NCBI GenBank assembly: GCA_021014325.1
Contig: CM037474.1
Location: 21,508,488-21,572,487, forward strand
From: Plazaster borealis
Lineage: Eukaryota > Echinodermata > Asteroidea > Forcipulatida > Labidiasteridae
DNA length: 64,000 nucleotides
Direction: 5' to 3'
How positions within the stretch are numbered: position 1 is the first letter of the stretch; the number at the start of each line of letters is the position of its first letter. Made by a program: the position numbers and the translations under genes. The notes below the pieces were generated by a model, which saw nothing but the letters and a program-made list of their open reading frames with translations, searched no databases and had not been told where the DNA came from. Of this stretch, positions 19,801 to 32,300 are shown in pieces.

Positions 19801-22115
19801 CATATGACTAAATGTGTAGAATCTCGCCTGCCAGGAAATGCCCTGGAATGTACAAGGTCACTAAGACATGCAACTGCATTCAATAACCAGATGAAGTTCA
19901 TCTGTTACTACCTTACCATTTTTGTTAAATATGACTACTTACCTAATTTATAAAATGTTACAAAGATCATCATCCACTTTGTGTGAGGGGTGGTCACAAT
20001 ATCCCTGATGAGGCGCGTGACAGTTTGTCCCTTAGATTCATCCTCCTGTGTTACTTCCACCCCTTCTTGCTGACAATGGACACGGCCATCAGAAACACTT
20101 CTACCAGTCCTGCCTTTGTCAATATTGCACCGTTTTAAATCATCCAGCTGCATTATGAGAAACGTTGTCACAACGTAGAGTCCTGTTATTGAAATGAACA
20201 AACCCCGCCACCCAATGTACACGATCAGCCAGATGAACACCCCTCCCCCGACAATGGATCCTACTTTATAGCCAACGACCTGTGCGGTGTTGCCTGCTCC
20301 CAGTTCTGACTCTCTGAGGATCCGTATCGCTATGGCGTCTACAATAACGTCCTGCATGGACGCTGAAAGATTCAAGAAGAAGACGACAACACACAAAAGG
20401 ACGGTCTGTTCCGGAGAGATGCAAGAGCCAAAAGCCCAAACCGTTACCATGGCAACAAGGCTGCAGATTAAACCAGTTCGTCGAGAGGTGTAGCATTCTA
20501 GGAGTGGAGCCCAGAGAACCTTCAGCATCCAGGGTAAGAGGAGGATCTTGAAGAAACCAAGGCTGGTTAGAGACGTGCCTTGAGACCGGAGAAAGATCGG
20601 CAAGAATCCAGACTGTTAGAAAATGAGATTATGTGTGAAGTAAATAATTGTGTGACTATTCAACTATTTAGATGAAACATTGATCAGGATACTGCAATAT
20701 TCCATTCATAACTTTATCTACACAGCACAGTCAACCCTACTACTGTCTGACCAATCATCATCATCCACTGCGGGTTTGAATGGTAGATAAACTAGATGCC
20801 AGCCTGCAACATGACATCATGTGGTAAATGCATACTACACAGTTAACCCTCTTACTGTCTGACCTTTCAATATCATCCACTGTGGTCTTGAATGATAGAT
20901 AAACCATGTCAGCCAACAAAACGATATCATGTGGTGAATGCATAATACACAGTACATAGTCAACCCTCTTACTGTCTGACCAATCATCATCATCCACTGC
21001 GGGTTTGAATGGTAGATAAACTAGATGCCAGCCTGCAACATGACATCATGCATGGCACTAATTCTGTTACCTGCGCTTACTGCGCTTATTGTACGTTGTG
21101 TATTTCTATGGGGCGCAGCTGGGCGGCGCGCCGCAATTCGGTAAGCAAGCAGAGCCAATTGGGCCCGGCAGAGTGTGGGTTCGAATCCCAGTCTCAGCAA
21201 GCACACTTAACCACATGCTGCTTCGCCCTTGGACGTAAAGCCGTTGGTCCCCCTGTACTGGATTGGTAGTGCACGTAAAAGAACACAGAACACTTATCGT
21301 GGAAGGTAGGGGTTTAACCCGGTGTTCTGGTTCACATTGCAAGCACCCTTATTTACAGGTTTCCTCAGGCTTGCGAGCTATAGTGATTAAGTTCACTTGT
21401 GAGGCATCCTTTTGAATGGTAGATTAGATGCCAGCCTGCAACATGACATCATGTGGTAAATGCACTTAGTACACAGTCAACCCTCCTACTGTTTGACCTT
21501 TCAATATCATCACTGTGGTCTTGAATGATAGATAAACCATATCAGCCAGCAATATGATATCATGTGGTGAATGCATCTACACCATACACAGTCAACCCTC
21601 TTACTGCTTGACCATTCAATATCATCCACTGTGGATTTGAATGGCAGTATACACATACGCACATGTACACATTTAGTTCTGTACACAGTTTTGTTGCCAT
21701 ACACAACCCAGTTGAATAGTAAAACGGTGGGTCAACTGACTGGAAAATGCTTCCAATAGTAGGAGAGTTTTCAATGAGTTTTTCAAATTTGTCAGAAACC
21801 AGGTGTAGAGATGAAAATGGAGAACCGCAAGTTTTAGATGCGGGAGGAAATCTCCAACTAGGGAAAACCCACGCAATCAGGTAGGGACTGAAAACCCAAT
21901 CCACATGCACGGCTCCGGTCTGGGATTCGAACCAGAGTCACAGAGGGGAAAGACATAGGATAAGAAACCATTGAGCCAACCTGACTATTCTGGCTCAAAC
22001 CGGAAAGGAAAGTGGTATTTACCTGGAAGCCATAAGGAATTCCTTGGACAAAGTACAAGAGTAGAAGGCACAGAATCTTACTGTTGACAAAGCGGTAGAG
22101 ACGAAAACCCGTCAT
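16841..22115 (-). CDS. MFSD3: Major facilitator superfamily domain-containing protein 3
   Basis: This is a twelve-helix MFS membrane protein of the acetyl-CoA-transporter-like branch; its substrate is not firmly known. Coding exons on the minus strand are 22115-22023, 20612-19943, 18358-18205, 17549-17479 and 17127-16841. Splices are GT-AG and phases agree (0, 1, 2, 1). The sum is 1275 bases, giving 424 aa, close to the human 412. Family stretches are YFVQGIPYGFQ then SGFLPIFLRSQG at residues 21-43, NLSASMQDVIVDA at 112-124, ELGAGNTAQVVGYKVG, FPLYLVDHGIPVSEVG, and MMQCSQHAPHRIQATHY near the C-terminus. I chose the ATG at 22115 because the helix-1 motif follows at the family's usual distance. 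It converges with MRPL2 and diverges from HAL. Introns 1-3 are full of SINEs and satellite. Confidence 0.94.
17620..18042 (-). mobile_element. tRNA-Leu-like SINE, family B, in MFSD3 intron 3
   Basis: Read on the minus strand it starts with a Leu-type head (gtggctgagcggataagagc, ctcaagctctgg, then gtgtgggttcgagtccca). It continues through ccattattgcttggtccttc-like body sequence and ends gcgctatataagaattacg. The full-length relatives are at 34966-35382 and 42853-43277. Confidence 0.82.
18435..18655. mobile_element. MITE with 'agggggactgtc' ends in MFSD3 intron 2
   Basis: TTAA at 18431-18434 precedes agggggactgtc. The far end is gacagtccccct, an exact 12-base inverted repeat, but the flank there is agggt, so the right TTAA is lost. 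A diverged copy of its right half, ending before TTAA, lies around 45770-45835 in HAL intron 11. Confidence 0.7.
19262..19870 (+). repeat. Dispersed repeat split by a SINE pair, MFSD3 intron 2
   Basis: The flanks 19262-19424 and 19739-19870 together match the continuous repeat at 11745-12075. They meet at a gctgtt(t)attttt sequence present on both sides of the insert. Confidence 0.75.
19425..19738. mobile_element. Head-to-head pair of family A SINEs
   Basis: A minus-strand SINE head (19440-19515) and a plus-strand SINE (19575-19738) face each other. Both have the gccggc anticodon-arm region and the ttgttcaa(c/t)cc box. The flanking sequence agctgtttattttt / agctgttatttttg looks like a target-site duplication of about 14 bases, so the pair may have moved as one unit. 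Confidence 0.72.
20727..21660 (-). repeat. Satellite-like array of about 115-bp units in MFSD3 intron 1
   Basis: Units start near 20728, 20840 and 20957, then resume at about 21415, 21476 and 21591. Each contains cagt(c/t)aaccctctta, tcatccactg(c/t)gg, gaatggtagataaac and gacatcatgtggt(a/g)aatgca. The array is interrupted by a SINE at about 21060-21412. A lone related unit lies near 3055-3180. Confidence 0.85.
21060..21412 (+). mobile_element. Family B SINE inserted in the satellite array
   Basis: The tRNA-like head is degraded, but cagagtgtgggttcgaatcc is clear. The body continues cacttaaccacatgctgctt, agtgcacgtaaaagaacaca and ggtttaacccggtgttctgg, and ends ttgcgagctatagtgattaa then gtgaggcatcctt. 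It shows the variant body also seen at 53681-54014 and 55284-55628. Confidence 0.75.
21775..21985 (-). mobile_element. Family C SINE in MFSD3 intron 1
   Basis: On the minus strand it carries a tRNA-like B-box region (ctctggttcgaatcccagac) followed by tccctacctgattgcgtggg and ttttccctagttgg. Related copies are at 36640-36905 and 49965-50175. Confidence 0.65.
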
Positions 22116-23327
22116 CTTCGGCCTCTTACAATCATAGCTTTTGCTGCGGTAGTTGTGATCGAGGATCACGATTATCCCAACTATTGCTAAGGATACAAGA
22201 GAATGTCAGTCAGTGGGGTTTTGAACGTGTTTAGGGTTATTAAACAGGAGCTAGTGGTCAAAAATCCCTGCAGTTTAATACGTTATATAATATTGTCAAC
22301 TCATGTACGTGCAAAACAGCATTTCAGATGATTTTACCGCTGCTGGTAAGAAACCAATCCTAAATATTTCCGTAAATATTTTTCGTAAATATTTGGGGGC
22401 ACAAATCATGAATATTTGTGATTTTGTGCACAGATTGGAACATTTATCAGATTTACACAAATATTGTGACACGACCGAAATTGTGAATATTTACGTACAT
22501 TTTACGCGAATATTTGTGCTTCGGGGTGTAACTGTAAATCATGAATCTATAAATCTACCTCAATGCGAAAACATAATGTACATCATGTTCGATGCCCCTT
22601 TTAAAGTTCAAAGCCACCATAGTCAGATAGTCCACTATATGTGGGCCTCTATCAGTATCAATCATGTCTTAGCATTGAGAAATTTAAGTATCTATTCTCA
22701 TAGTCATATATTACTGTTTTTACAAAAACAAAATTAAAGTAACTTAAAATTAATGGGGAACAATGCTACCCTGACAACCAACACTTTGCCGAACAGGATA
22801 AATCTGACTGTTAAAAAAAAACATCTAGAGTAAATAATACAGTAATAATAATATGATACACAAAAACGATAATCATTCATATTCGTACCACTTTGCAACA
22901 CTCCAACTTCCTTTTTTAGTCACTGGAATTTTTTCAGATTAGCGCGCCCTCTACCATTGAGAAAACGTGTGTCCATTTATTGTGTCCCAGCCAATGAAAA
23001 TCATTCATTGGGGTCACGCCCCTGTCACACCTGCCACACACCATAGAGTTATGTGCCGAAACGGCTTCAACGCGCAGTCTCCAAAACTGTGTTGTTAATT
23101 TATCTAGCGTAGACACCACACGTTCATTTCTCCTCATGCCGACATTGTTGTTGCTGTTTTGAGTTGTGTGTCCTTGGGTTTGCCACGTTTTAAACTAACT
23201 GTGACAAGTCGACGTACAGGATTTGTTTTTTACTGCAGACTTTGCTCGTGACCAATTCATAACATTTTCAGACTGAACAAGGTACAATACAAAACTACAA
23301 CTTCCAAAAAATCCCAACGTGTCGAAG
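22116..23327. promoter_or_regulatory. Divergent promoter region between MFSD3 and HAL
   Basis: The two start codons face away from each other across 1.2 kb. From about 22228 onward the HAL-proximal part is duplicated at about 56380-57441, and several stretches are conserved between copies (gcgcgccctctaccattg, cacgcccctgtcac, ttttactgcagactttgctc). Those short conserved blocks are the best candidates for HAL control elements. No TATA box is clear. Confidence 0.5.
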
Positions 23328-26300
23328 ATGAAGGTCAATGTAAGAGTGCGTGAAGAATGGCTACTTATTCCGGTCAAAGCAGCGGACTTCACCGTCCAGA
23401 ATCTGGGGGACATGGCCCTGGGTCGGTACCGCTCTATGAAGGGGTATGATGACGACAACACAGATGCCGTGGTTGAGGTCCGAAAACCCCCAGGAGGAAG
23501 CCTGCTGTTTCCAGAGGATCTCGTTGAAGATCTTGTGGAGGATGGAGGGTTTTTGATCACAGGTGAGTATTCTTTTTGAAAATGAAAGGTGTACTTTGTT
23601 TTATGTTTTCGTGTGGCTTACTAAACTAGGTAGGATATAATTTCAAGAAAAAAATTATTGAATGGCGACAGATGGCGATGTTGGTGATGATTTGATTGTT
23701 TTGTGATGGTGACTTTATAACGGAAACTCCATTATATATTTGTTTGAATTCTCAAATAAGAATAAATGAGACAATGGATTTGACCATAAATTAGTCTGGA
23801 CCCAAAAACACTTTATTAACTTTGGACATTTACTGCTACGCCAGATAATGTGCCAATTTGTTAAAAAAGCGTTGTTGGGTCCTTTAACTTGGACTTGCAT
23901 TACAATAAATATACAATAATTTGATATGGGGGTTAATGGTGTCAGGACAACTCGACAGTTGACCAACTCAACTCAAGACAACTCGATCAATCAGACACTT
24001 GAGACAAGTCGACAGTTAGGGTTAATTTAAAGACCAAAGATATGATTATTACCTACATGCCGAGTTGTCTTTGGAATTTGGTGTTGTCATGTCAGAAAAT
24101 TGAGTAGGCACTCACAGTGATTCACAGAACCCGGAAAGGGATTTTACAAGGCAAGTGTTCCAGAACCTTTGGTCACTCTATGTACGGGTGAAACGAAGTG
24201 TATCACGGTAGGTGCCTGCCTGTATGTGCACGCTACACAATGAAATCTCTGTGTGGATAAAATATTCTGCTGTCTGACTGCCAGCAAAAAAATGATGAAA
24301 ATCTGAAGTTCTTCCGGGTGTTAAAAATCGTCTGACATAAGTCTGTCCAAAATTGTTTTGCATTTGCATTAAAACATGCCATCTGACGTGAAGTGGTTTT
24401 ATAAAAGCAACTCTATAAAATTGAGCAGACATTTAGTAGACACCTGGGCCATGTTGATTAATTTAATGGTGAGAGGATAAATGTTAATTTAAAAAAGAGG
24501 ACAAAGATAAGGAGGCGGGGAATAACTTGAATTTTAAATGAAGGAGCTTTCATGGCTTGAGAAGAATACCTCCTAAAGATAGACTTACCTGCATTCCTCT
24601 TTTACTACAAACTATTTAATTTACCTTTTCTATAGTACTGAAGAATGACCAAGACAATGGATCATTCACTCCGCCCTCCACCCTGCAACATGAGGCGTAT
24701 CCTTTTCATTTTTCTATGAACTTCAAATAATTGTCTCAGTATGTAAGGTTTGAAACTTTATGTATACATCATACGTACATTATGTATATAATGAGTGGGG
24801 TAGATGGCCTTAGCTTTCAATCCAGACCGGACCTTCTTCAGAGGCATAAAACAAGTACAAACAAATACATATCCATTTATAGAAAAAGAGAGAGGAAAGG
24901 GATTAAGGGAAGGATCCAGAAAGAAGCGGGAAAATTATAGCCAATCAAAGTTTCTATTTCAGAAACAATTTGTGGCTATGAACCAATCATATACGTACAT
25001 GTATATGATATAAATTATAATTTTTAGCACATGAATCCTGGTCTAGATCAAGGCAGTGATAAGATGGAACATAGTTAGAATCGATAGTTAAGTTTTTAGC
25101 AAAGAGCTATTCAAACAGCTTTATTCCACGTACTGTATTCCTTTGGAACTCCTTGCCTGGTGCATGTTTCCCTCCATTCAACAATCTAGACTGTTTTAAT
25201 AGGAATATCAATTCCTACCTTCAGCTCCCCTGAGTTATTTCCATGCTTTCATGTGGCTCTTTACCAAGAGTAGCTTTTATAGCCTTGTTTGGGTTACAAA
25301 AATAATAACATGTGGCCTGAGGAATTGACAATGGTAACTGCATGGTATTCTGTCTGGTAACCTATTCTTTCTAAGCAAGAGATTTTTGTGCTGAGCAAGT
25401 TTTTTGTGCTTACAGGCTTTATAAAATCAGCCCTGACCTACAACAACAGGACATTGAGCTGTGTTTTAAAGCAGACTGTACAAATGGGATAAAAATTGTT
25501 TCTCATACAATTTGTCTTTAAATTTATCAAAAGAATTTGGCGGGAAAGCAGACAATGGCAATGACTATGAGTTGGTATTTTCGTATTTAATTTTCACATT
25601 CTGTAGGATCACCAGAGCTTGTCAAAGCAGGTGTAACAAATTACCAAGGGCACAAATCCACAAAAGTGATCATGGCACAATAGATTGGGAAAGTCCTGCA
25701 CGTATTGGAACATCTGGGACCAAGTTGGTCATGCATTCATTCATTCATTAATGGTTTATTTTAAAATTTACAAGCCGCAGCATCAGCAAAATTGCAGGTA
25801 AATGTCTATTGCAGGAGATTCAATTGAGTCAAATTTAACATGATCTCAAGATTATGACATAGCCCTCTTTAATCACTTTCCCTAGCTGCTTCAAGCTGGT
25901 TGATAGATTACACACACCACACATCAGGAATAGGCATTATTCATGAAGTCAGTTATGTGGCTATTTGTGACACAAACCGATCCAGTCAAATGGGAATTTG
26001 TGTCTTTTTCCTCTTCCTGCTTAAATGAGACTAGACTTGTCAAATGCTTGTGGGCAAGTTAATAAATGTTTGTTTCCGTGACAGCATAACGGCTCTCTTG
26101 AACTATACTCTTGCGAGACTGCTGCTCCTGCGAGATTTCTGCTCTCACGAGTCACGACTATGGCCTGTTAAAGGGTTTGGGTACCTTTTGTAGATCAATT
26201 TTTTGGCCATGACCTGAATCTCTACTCACTGTGAATGAAGATGTATGTAATATAATATACCTGTAGAAGTTTCAGCTTCATTAGTCGTCAAGTTTTTGGG

Positions 26301-29300
26301 GGAAAAGTGAAAATCACAGAGCAATGTTTTCAGGTGAATCGCGTAAATACCAGTACTGGTAAATACATTGTACATGCTAAAATAATTTTCGTCTCCTGAG
26401 ACGAAAATTATTTTCGTGACATTGTTTTACTCATTTCTCAAAAACTACAGCTCCTCAGTATAGATTTTTTTAGGGAAGCTTTTTGCCATCTTTATCTTCA
26501 AACCGTGTAAGTTTAATGTAAATCTGTGGACATTGTGTTTTGTGTCGTACAAAAAGTACCCAAACCCTTTAAACAGGGCAGTAGATCGGGAGTCGGCAGT
26601 CTCGCTAGCAGTATAGTCCTGTGAGAGCCGTTACTAAAACAAACATTTGATTACTTTTCCACAATTCTAGAATGTGATCTACCTTATGCATGTACCGTGT
26701 CAACATTAAATCGTCTAATTTTTATAATGCAAAAAATTAGTTAGTCGCCTGATGTTTCCATTCTAGCAGAGTCTTTCTCAAAGGCTAAATGACAACACAA
26801 CACAACACACACAAACAGGTTTATGTGTGTTGTGTTTTCATTTAGCCCTCGAGGAAGACTCCTACTACTAGGATCGAAATGTCAGGCCAGTAACTATTTT
26901 TTTTGTGCATTTATACCAATTGGTCTTTTTGGTTTATAAGTAGTTTGCAACAGTTAATTCTATTTTTTTATTTTATAATGCTAAAATAAACCGCTCCAGA
27001 TTTTCCTTGACGGTTCAAAATCTCAGACATACATCGACCAAGTTAGCAAAAGAGGTGAGGCATGTACATTTACAACTGAATTTGACATTGAAGCCCCTCT
27101 TTAAAAAAAACCTTTATAAACCTAAACAAGTTACTGGAAGGTTTGAATGATTACAGCAGGCAATAGGAAGTTAGGTCTGTTGTGTGATTAGGGATATTTG
27201 TGATTACTGGGGCAGATACATGTAGGGGATGTACATGTAGGGGCAGTTGTGCCTTTGATGATACAATTAGCATGGAATTTGGCACAAAGCCAGAGTAGGC
27301 CTATGTCATGAGAAACATATTTTGGCTACGGGCCAATGCAGATCAATGATAAAGTAACAAGCAATTTTCAAAATTGTCAAAATGACTGCATTGCTTGTTA
27401 TTCTACCCAATCCCATCACCTACCTGCCGTACTGTATGTGATCGCACAAGTTTAAAACTTACAGAAGAAAAAAGATAGTGTAAAAACAATTGTTTTGTTT
27501 TACATAAAAGTCGTCCATACCTCCCCTTGACCCCTTGCGCCTGCTGATCTGAAAGTTGATTATACAAAAATTGTATTTTCAGTAATTTAGGGATTCAAAT
27601 GCTATTTTTGAGTAGTACACTGTGTTACTTTTTTTCTATGATTATGGACAACCAGAAGGGTTATTTATTGTCAAATTTACGGGCAATGCTATATCATTTT
27701 GGGAATGCACAACTATGCGTTTTGCGTAAAATACCACAGTGTGGTAAAATCTTTGCATGATTGGTCGGTGGAATTCAAGCAAGTGGGCCTACAATGTATT
27801 AAAAAGATGAAATTTTAAGCACAAAAATAAGTTTTCAAATGAGTTTTGAAGCTGGTATAAGTATTTGCTTATCGGAAATTGGGGGGGGGAGTTCGTTCCA
27901 TAGTGATGGGCCAGAGTGTGAGAAGCCTAAAATGTCTATTAAAGCCTACACAATGTGTACATGGAGGTCTGCCCTTGTACTCGATAAATTATTCCTACTT
28001 TTTTCCAAGGACCAAATATCATGCCTGTATAATCAAAGTTTGAAATACTACTTTCCTTCCTTTCGTTTTTGAAGTGCCTGAGTCTTGATGGATACAGTTT
28101 ATCAACTGAAGATTTGGTACAACTTGGGGAAGGTAACTACAACCTCAAGGTAATTATTTACACTGATGTGTGTATATATATGACTCAAACTGCCTCTAGC
28201 ATGTCTAGCAACTGGACAAGCTCAGTAAACTGTTAACATTATGTGCTCTCTGGTGCTATCTAGGACTCTTCAGAGGCGTTTTTAACACAATATTTTTACA
28301 AATTCAGCATTTACTTTATTTGCCTTTTAACAATTGTTTTGATAAAAAAAAATATATATATATATTTTTTTGTTGTGGGGGGATGGGTCGGCTTATGCAA
28401 GGGGGGGCCACATGTTTATGTAGAAACCGAATACTAGCCGCGATGTAATTGCATGTATAACAAAGTATTTTACGAGCGAATACGAAGTCTTTACATCGTT
28501 TGGTCTGGGGCCTGCCTTTTTTAAACATCAGATGGTCACTGGTGCAATCTAGGTGTTTTACACATTATTTTGTACCTAGTTTAAAATTGAGTTTTTGCTT
28601 TATTTTGTATTTGTATTCCATTTTTACTTGCGAACATCAGTGTGAGTGACATGATATTTAAAAATCAGGTAAAGCTATGATACAAGAGTAAAAAAAAAAA
28701 GCTCACACACCGAGATCTCACATTTTTTCATTGCCATGGCATCGTTCAAGGCATCTCTTTTGATGTTGAGCCCAGCTCAAAATTAAAACCTTTTCATCCA
28801 GTCGTCCCACAGTATTTAAGTATGCACGTGGAAACATGTATCACAATCTATTGGAATGGGGTTTTCAGGAAGTATTCTCTGGCCAACAGTTTTCCAGTTT
28901 TCAGGGGTGAAAATACCTGTTGAACCATCATCGGCCTGTTGTCTAATTTTGGAACAGACTTTGTGGTAGTCATAACAAATGCGCAGTTTTTGTACAGCAA
29001 TTAATATTTTTTATTGCAAAGTGTTTCTTTACCCTTTCCTCTTACTTCTCTCTCTCCCTTTTTCTCTCTCTCTCGTTTCCCGCCTTTTTTCTTCTTTTTC
29101 TTTCTTTTTGTTTTGTTTTGTTTATTTGTCAAATCCAACCCCCCCCCCCCCCTCTGGATCTGCGCATGATTGACCCTGATCAAAAGTCATTTGGTCCTTT
29201 TTATATATTTGATAGCTTGAGTCAAGTTACCATTAATTTGACAAAGACTTTTAGAAAGACTCTGCTATGCCAGGGTTGAAACGTGAGGCCATTAACAATT

Positions 29301-32300
29301 GTTTGCATGTATACAATCGTTCATAAGCAACAGCCAATTGTATTTTCTAACAAATAATTGGTACAAAGTGAATGGCAACAGTACCTAAAGGCTTTATTTT
29401 TAGGATGATAGCATTTTCAGGAAACAGTCAATAGGCTTTGTAATGAAAATTTGGCCTTTATACTTAAAGGCACTGAACACGTTTGGAAATTGTCAAAGAC
29501 CAGTGTTCTCACTTGGTGTATCCCAACACATGCATAAATTACCAAGCCTGTGAAAATTTGGGCTCAATTGGTCATCGAAGTTGCAAGAAAATGATGAAAG
29601 AAAAAACACCCTTGTTGTACAAATATGTGTGCTTTCAGATTAGGAATAACAACTTCTTGCAAGAAGTTTTTATTATTTTAGTGAGAAATTACCTCTTTCT
29701 CAAAAACTACGCTACTTCAGGGGGATTCGTTTCCTACAATGTTTTATACTATCAACAGCTCTCTGTTGCTTGTTACCAAGTAAGTTTTTATGCTAATATA
29801 TATTTTGAGTCATTACCAAACGTGTACGATACCTTTAAGTCTCAAATTTTGGCAACAAAATTCAGTTTAAAAGGTTATTAACTTTTTCTTCAAAGCTGAA
29901 CTTTTAGAATTTATAACATTGATTATTATTTTTTTTTTTCAACACCCTTGAATATGACTCACTTTTTTAACAGAGAATAATATTTAGGTGTTCGCGCTTC
30001 AGCCGAACACCTATTGTTATTGTTTATTACTTTTTTCTGAAGGATAAGTCAAGATCGCAATTGAATTGAATTTTGAAACTCAGCATTAACTTGAACCTCA
30101 ACATGAAGACGGCCCTTGAAGGATGACGTCATGATGACGTCATCAGGCCTCAAATTGCATTAAATTCCAAACTCTATTTGTTTATGCCTATAATTATTTG
30201 TTCTTTAGTTGACAGACAAAGCATGGGAGAAAGTGACTGCAGCTAGAGAACTACTGGATAATATTGTGAAAGAAAACAAAGGTGATAAATGAAATTTAAA
30301 AAGGTTATCTGGGGCCGATTTCACAAAGAGATAAGATTCATCTTAAGATGAGTTGTCAATATTCTATTGTGACATCACATTTAGCTTAGCAAATAATATC
30401 AATTTGTCAGCTCAAGACTGTAAGGTCATTAGTGTAATTTGTATGGATTTCATCAAATTGCTTTTGTATATTTTGGAGCTCCTGGTAAATCGAGTCTATT
30501 TTGATCAAGAGTGGTCTCCGAAGTGTTTGTTTGGCAATTTGGGGACCAGTCCACTTAGGCCACTTTCTTTGAATATCTTGTTGCATCGCATCAAGAACAC
30601 TGAAGAAAGGATAAAAACTATCTGCAAGTAATTGACCATATTTTTTACCGCATGAGGGCGCTTTCATCAGGGAATTGTCTTGCACCACAATTACAGTTTC
30701 ATCTTATTTTAATTGCCTGTATGTAGTTTTCCTGCATCAATGACGAAATACATAAACATAAATGACAACAATGAAAACCCCCAGTTTGTTTACTTGTTTT
30801 TGCATCACATCAATTCGCTTCACCTAGCCTACTCCCTCACACGGTCAAAAATACAGCAAATTGAGTAATAGTAAATCTTTTCTTCTTTTTTCCCCTCATT
30901 CACAGTGGTTTATGGTGTGACAACAGGCTTTGGGAAGTTTGCGCGTGTGGTCATTCCTCCAGAAAAACTGAAGTGAGTTAATCCTTTTCTCTGGCTTGTT
31001 ACACTGACTTTCTGTTTAACCCTTTTGGCCACAAGCAGCTGTACCAAAATGCCCAAAGGGGCCGCAAACGGCGCAAGGTTTGACCTACTTCCATTCACAT
31101 AAAGAGGTCAAAGTAAAGGTCGGATATGAAATTTTCAAATGTAGTATGTTAACATAGTATTCAAATTTCGAAACACAAAACTAAATTTTCTGTTTCATGT
31201 TATTTCTGTTGACATTTTTACTGACAAATTTCTGGATGTTTTGTGACGATTATACAGAAACGAATGGTCTCTAAAGGGTTTAGGTAGGGTCATAGGTTGG
31301 TTTTTGTCAATGTAATTTTGTTTTGTGGCAACATTATAAATAAAGATACAATAAAAGTCACATGTGAAAGTTTCAGCTGAGTAAAGTCTCTACTTGCTAA
31401 AGAAAACAGCAAAACACTGTCATGGTATTTTCACAAGATCGTCAAATCCATCCACATTTGCGAGGTGACAACGTGTACCAACCGCATCTCTGGTCCCAGC
31501 TTTGCAAACGGACACACAAATATGAGAAACGATTCATGCATGAATCGTTTCTCACATTCAAATGTTTTTGGGTGAAAATTATCCAAACCATATGTTACTT
31601 TGAAGGGAATTCTTTCTCAAAATAGTTTAAACTGTCAACAGCTGCAATAGGTCAAGTTTTTACTGTCATTTATTTGTGGGAGTATTTACCAATCATTATG
31701 ACCCTACCTCTAAGTTTAGGATTGATTGATTTTACCCATGGTTTTTTTTAAAGTCTACATGACCTTGCTCCCATATACTTAAGTAAATCAAATTCTGTCA
31801 GAAGTCAGCGTCTTCACAACCTCAGGTCAACAGGTGAATTTTTATTGGAATATTATAAGGGCAAGATGTGGCCTACATTAGGAGATTGTGCTTTTTATCC
31901 AGCTGCACCTATTTTATGAAATAATTTGCCATCTGACATTCGTAATTTGCACTCACTAAGTCTCTTCAAAACCTAACTCAAAACGTTCCTTTTTAGAAAA
32001 AACTTTTGGTGATGTGTAATGTGTTGTGTATCTTTTCTGTTTAAGTTTGTTATTGTTTATCTGTGTACATTTATATGTACACTGTATATGTAGACTTGTA
32101 CATGTATACTTTTTTGGGAAAAATCAAATGTGATTATGCTTTTGAAGAACCCTTGACTTCCTTTTATTAAAGTAATTATCCCTTGGGTGCCTTCTGGCAT
32201 ACTTTTTTCAGTATTTTGATGTATGTTTCAGCTTTTTGCTTATTTCTTCTCATGGAATTTTTACTGGAATTTTAATACAATGCTGCCTTGACCTTGCTGG

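Larger units (their letters stand above)
22228..29180 (+). repeat. Segmental duplication, copy 1 (HAL 5' half)
   Basis: Sequence from about 22228 (cgtgtttagggtta) to at least 29180 is co-linear with 56382-64000. It covers the HAL promoter side and exons 1-4. Insertions specific to this copy include about 240 bases near 24766-25000 and a 397-bp MITE at 26172-26568. The match still runs at the window's right end, so the true right boundary is not seen. Confidence 0.9.

Noticed and set aside
25605..25632. Possible extra HAL exon after ctgtag (gatcaccagagcttgtcaaa)
   Set aside because: It is conserved in both copies only because the region is duplicated. Joined in the required phase it gives a stop (TGA) in copy 2, and including it lengthens the protein away from the family size.
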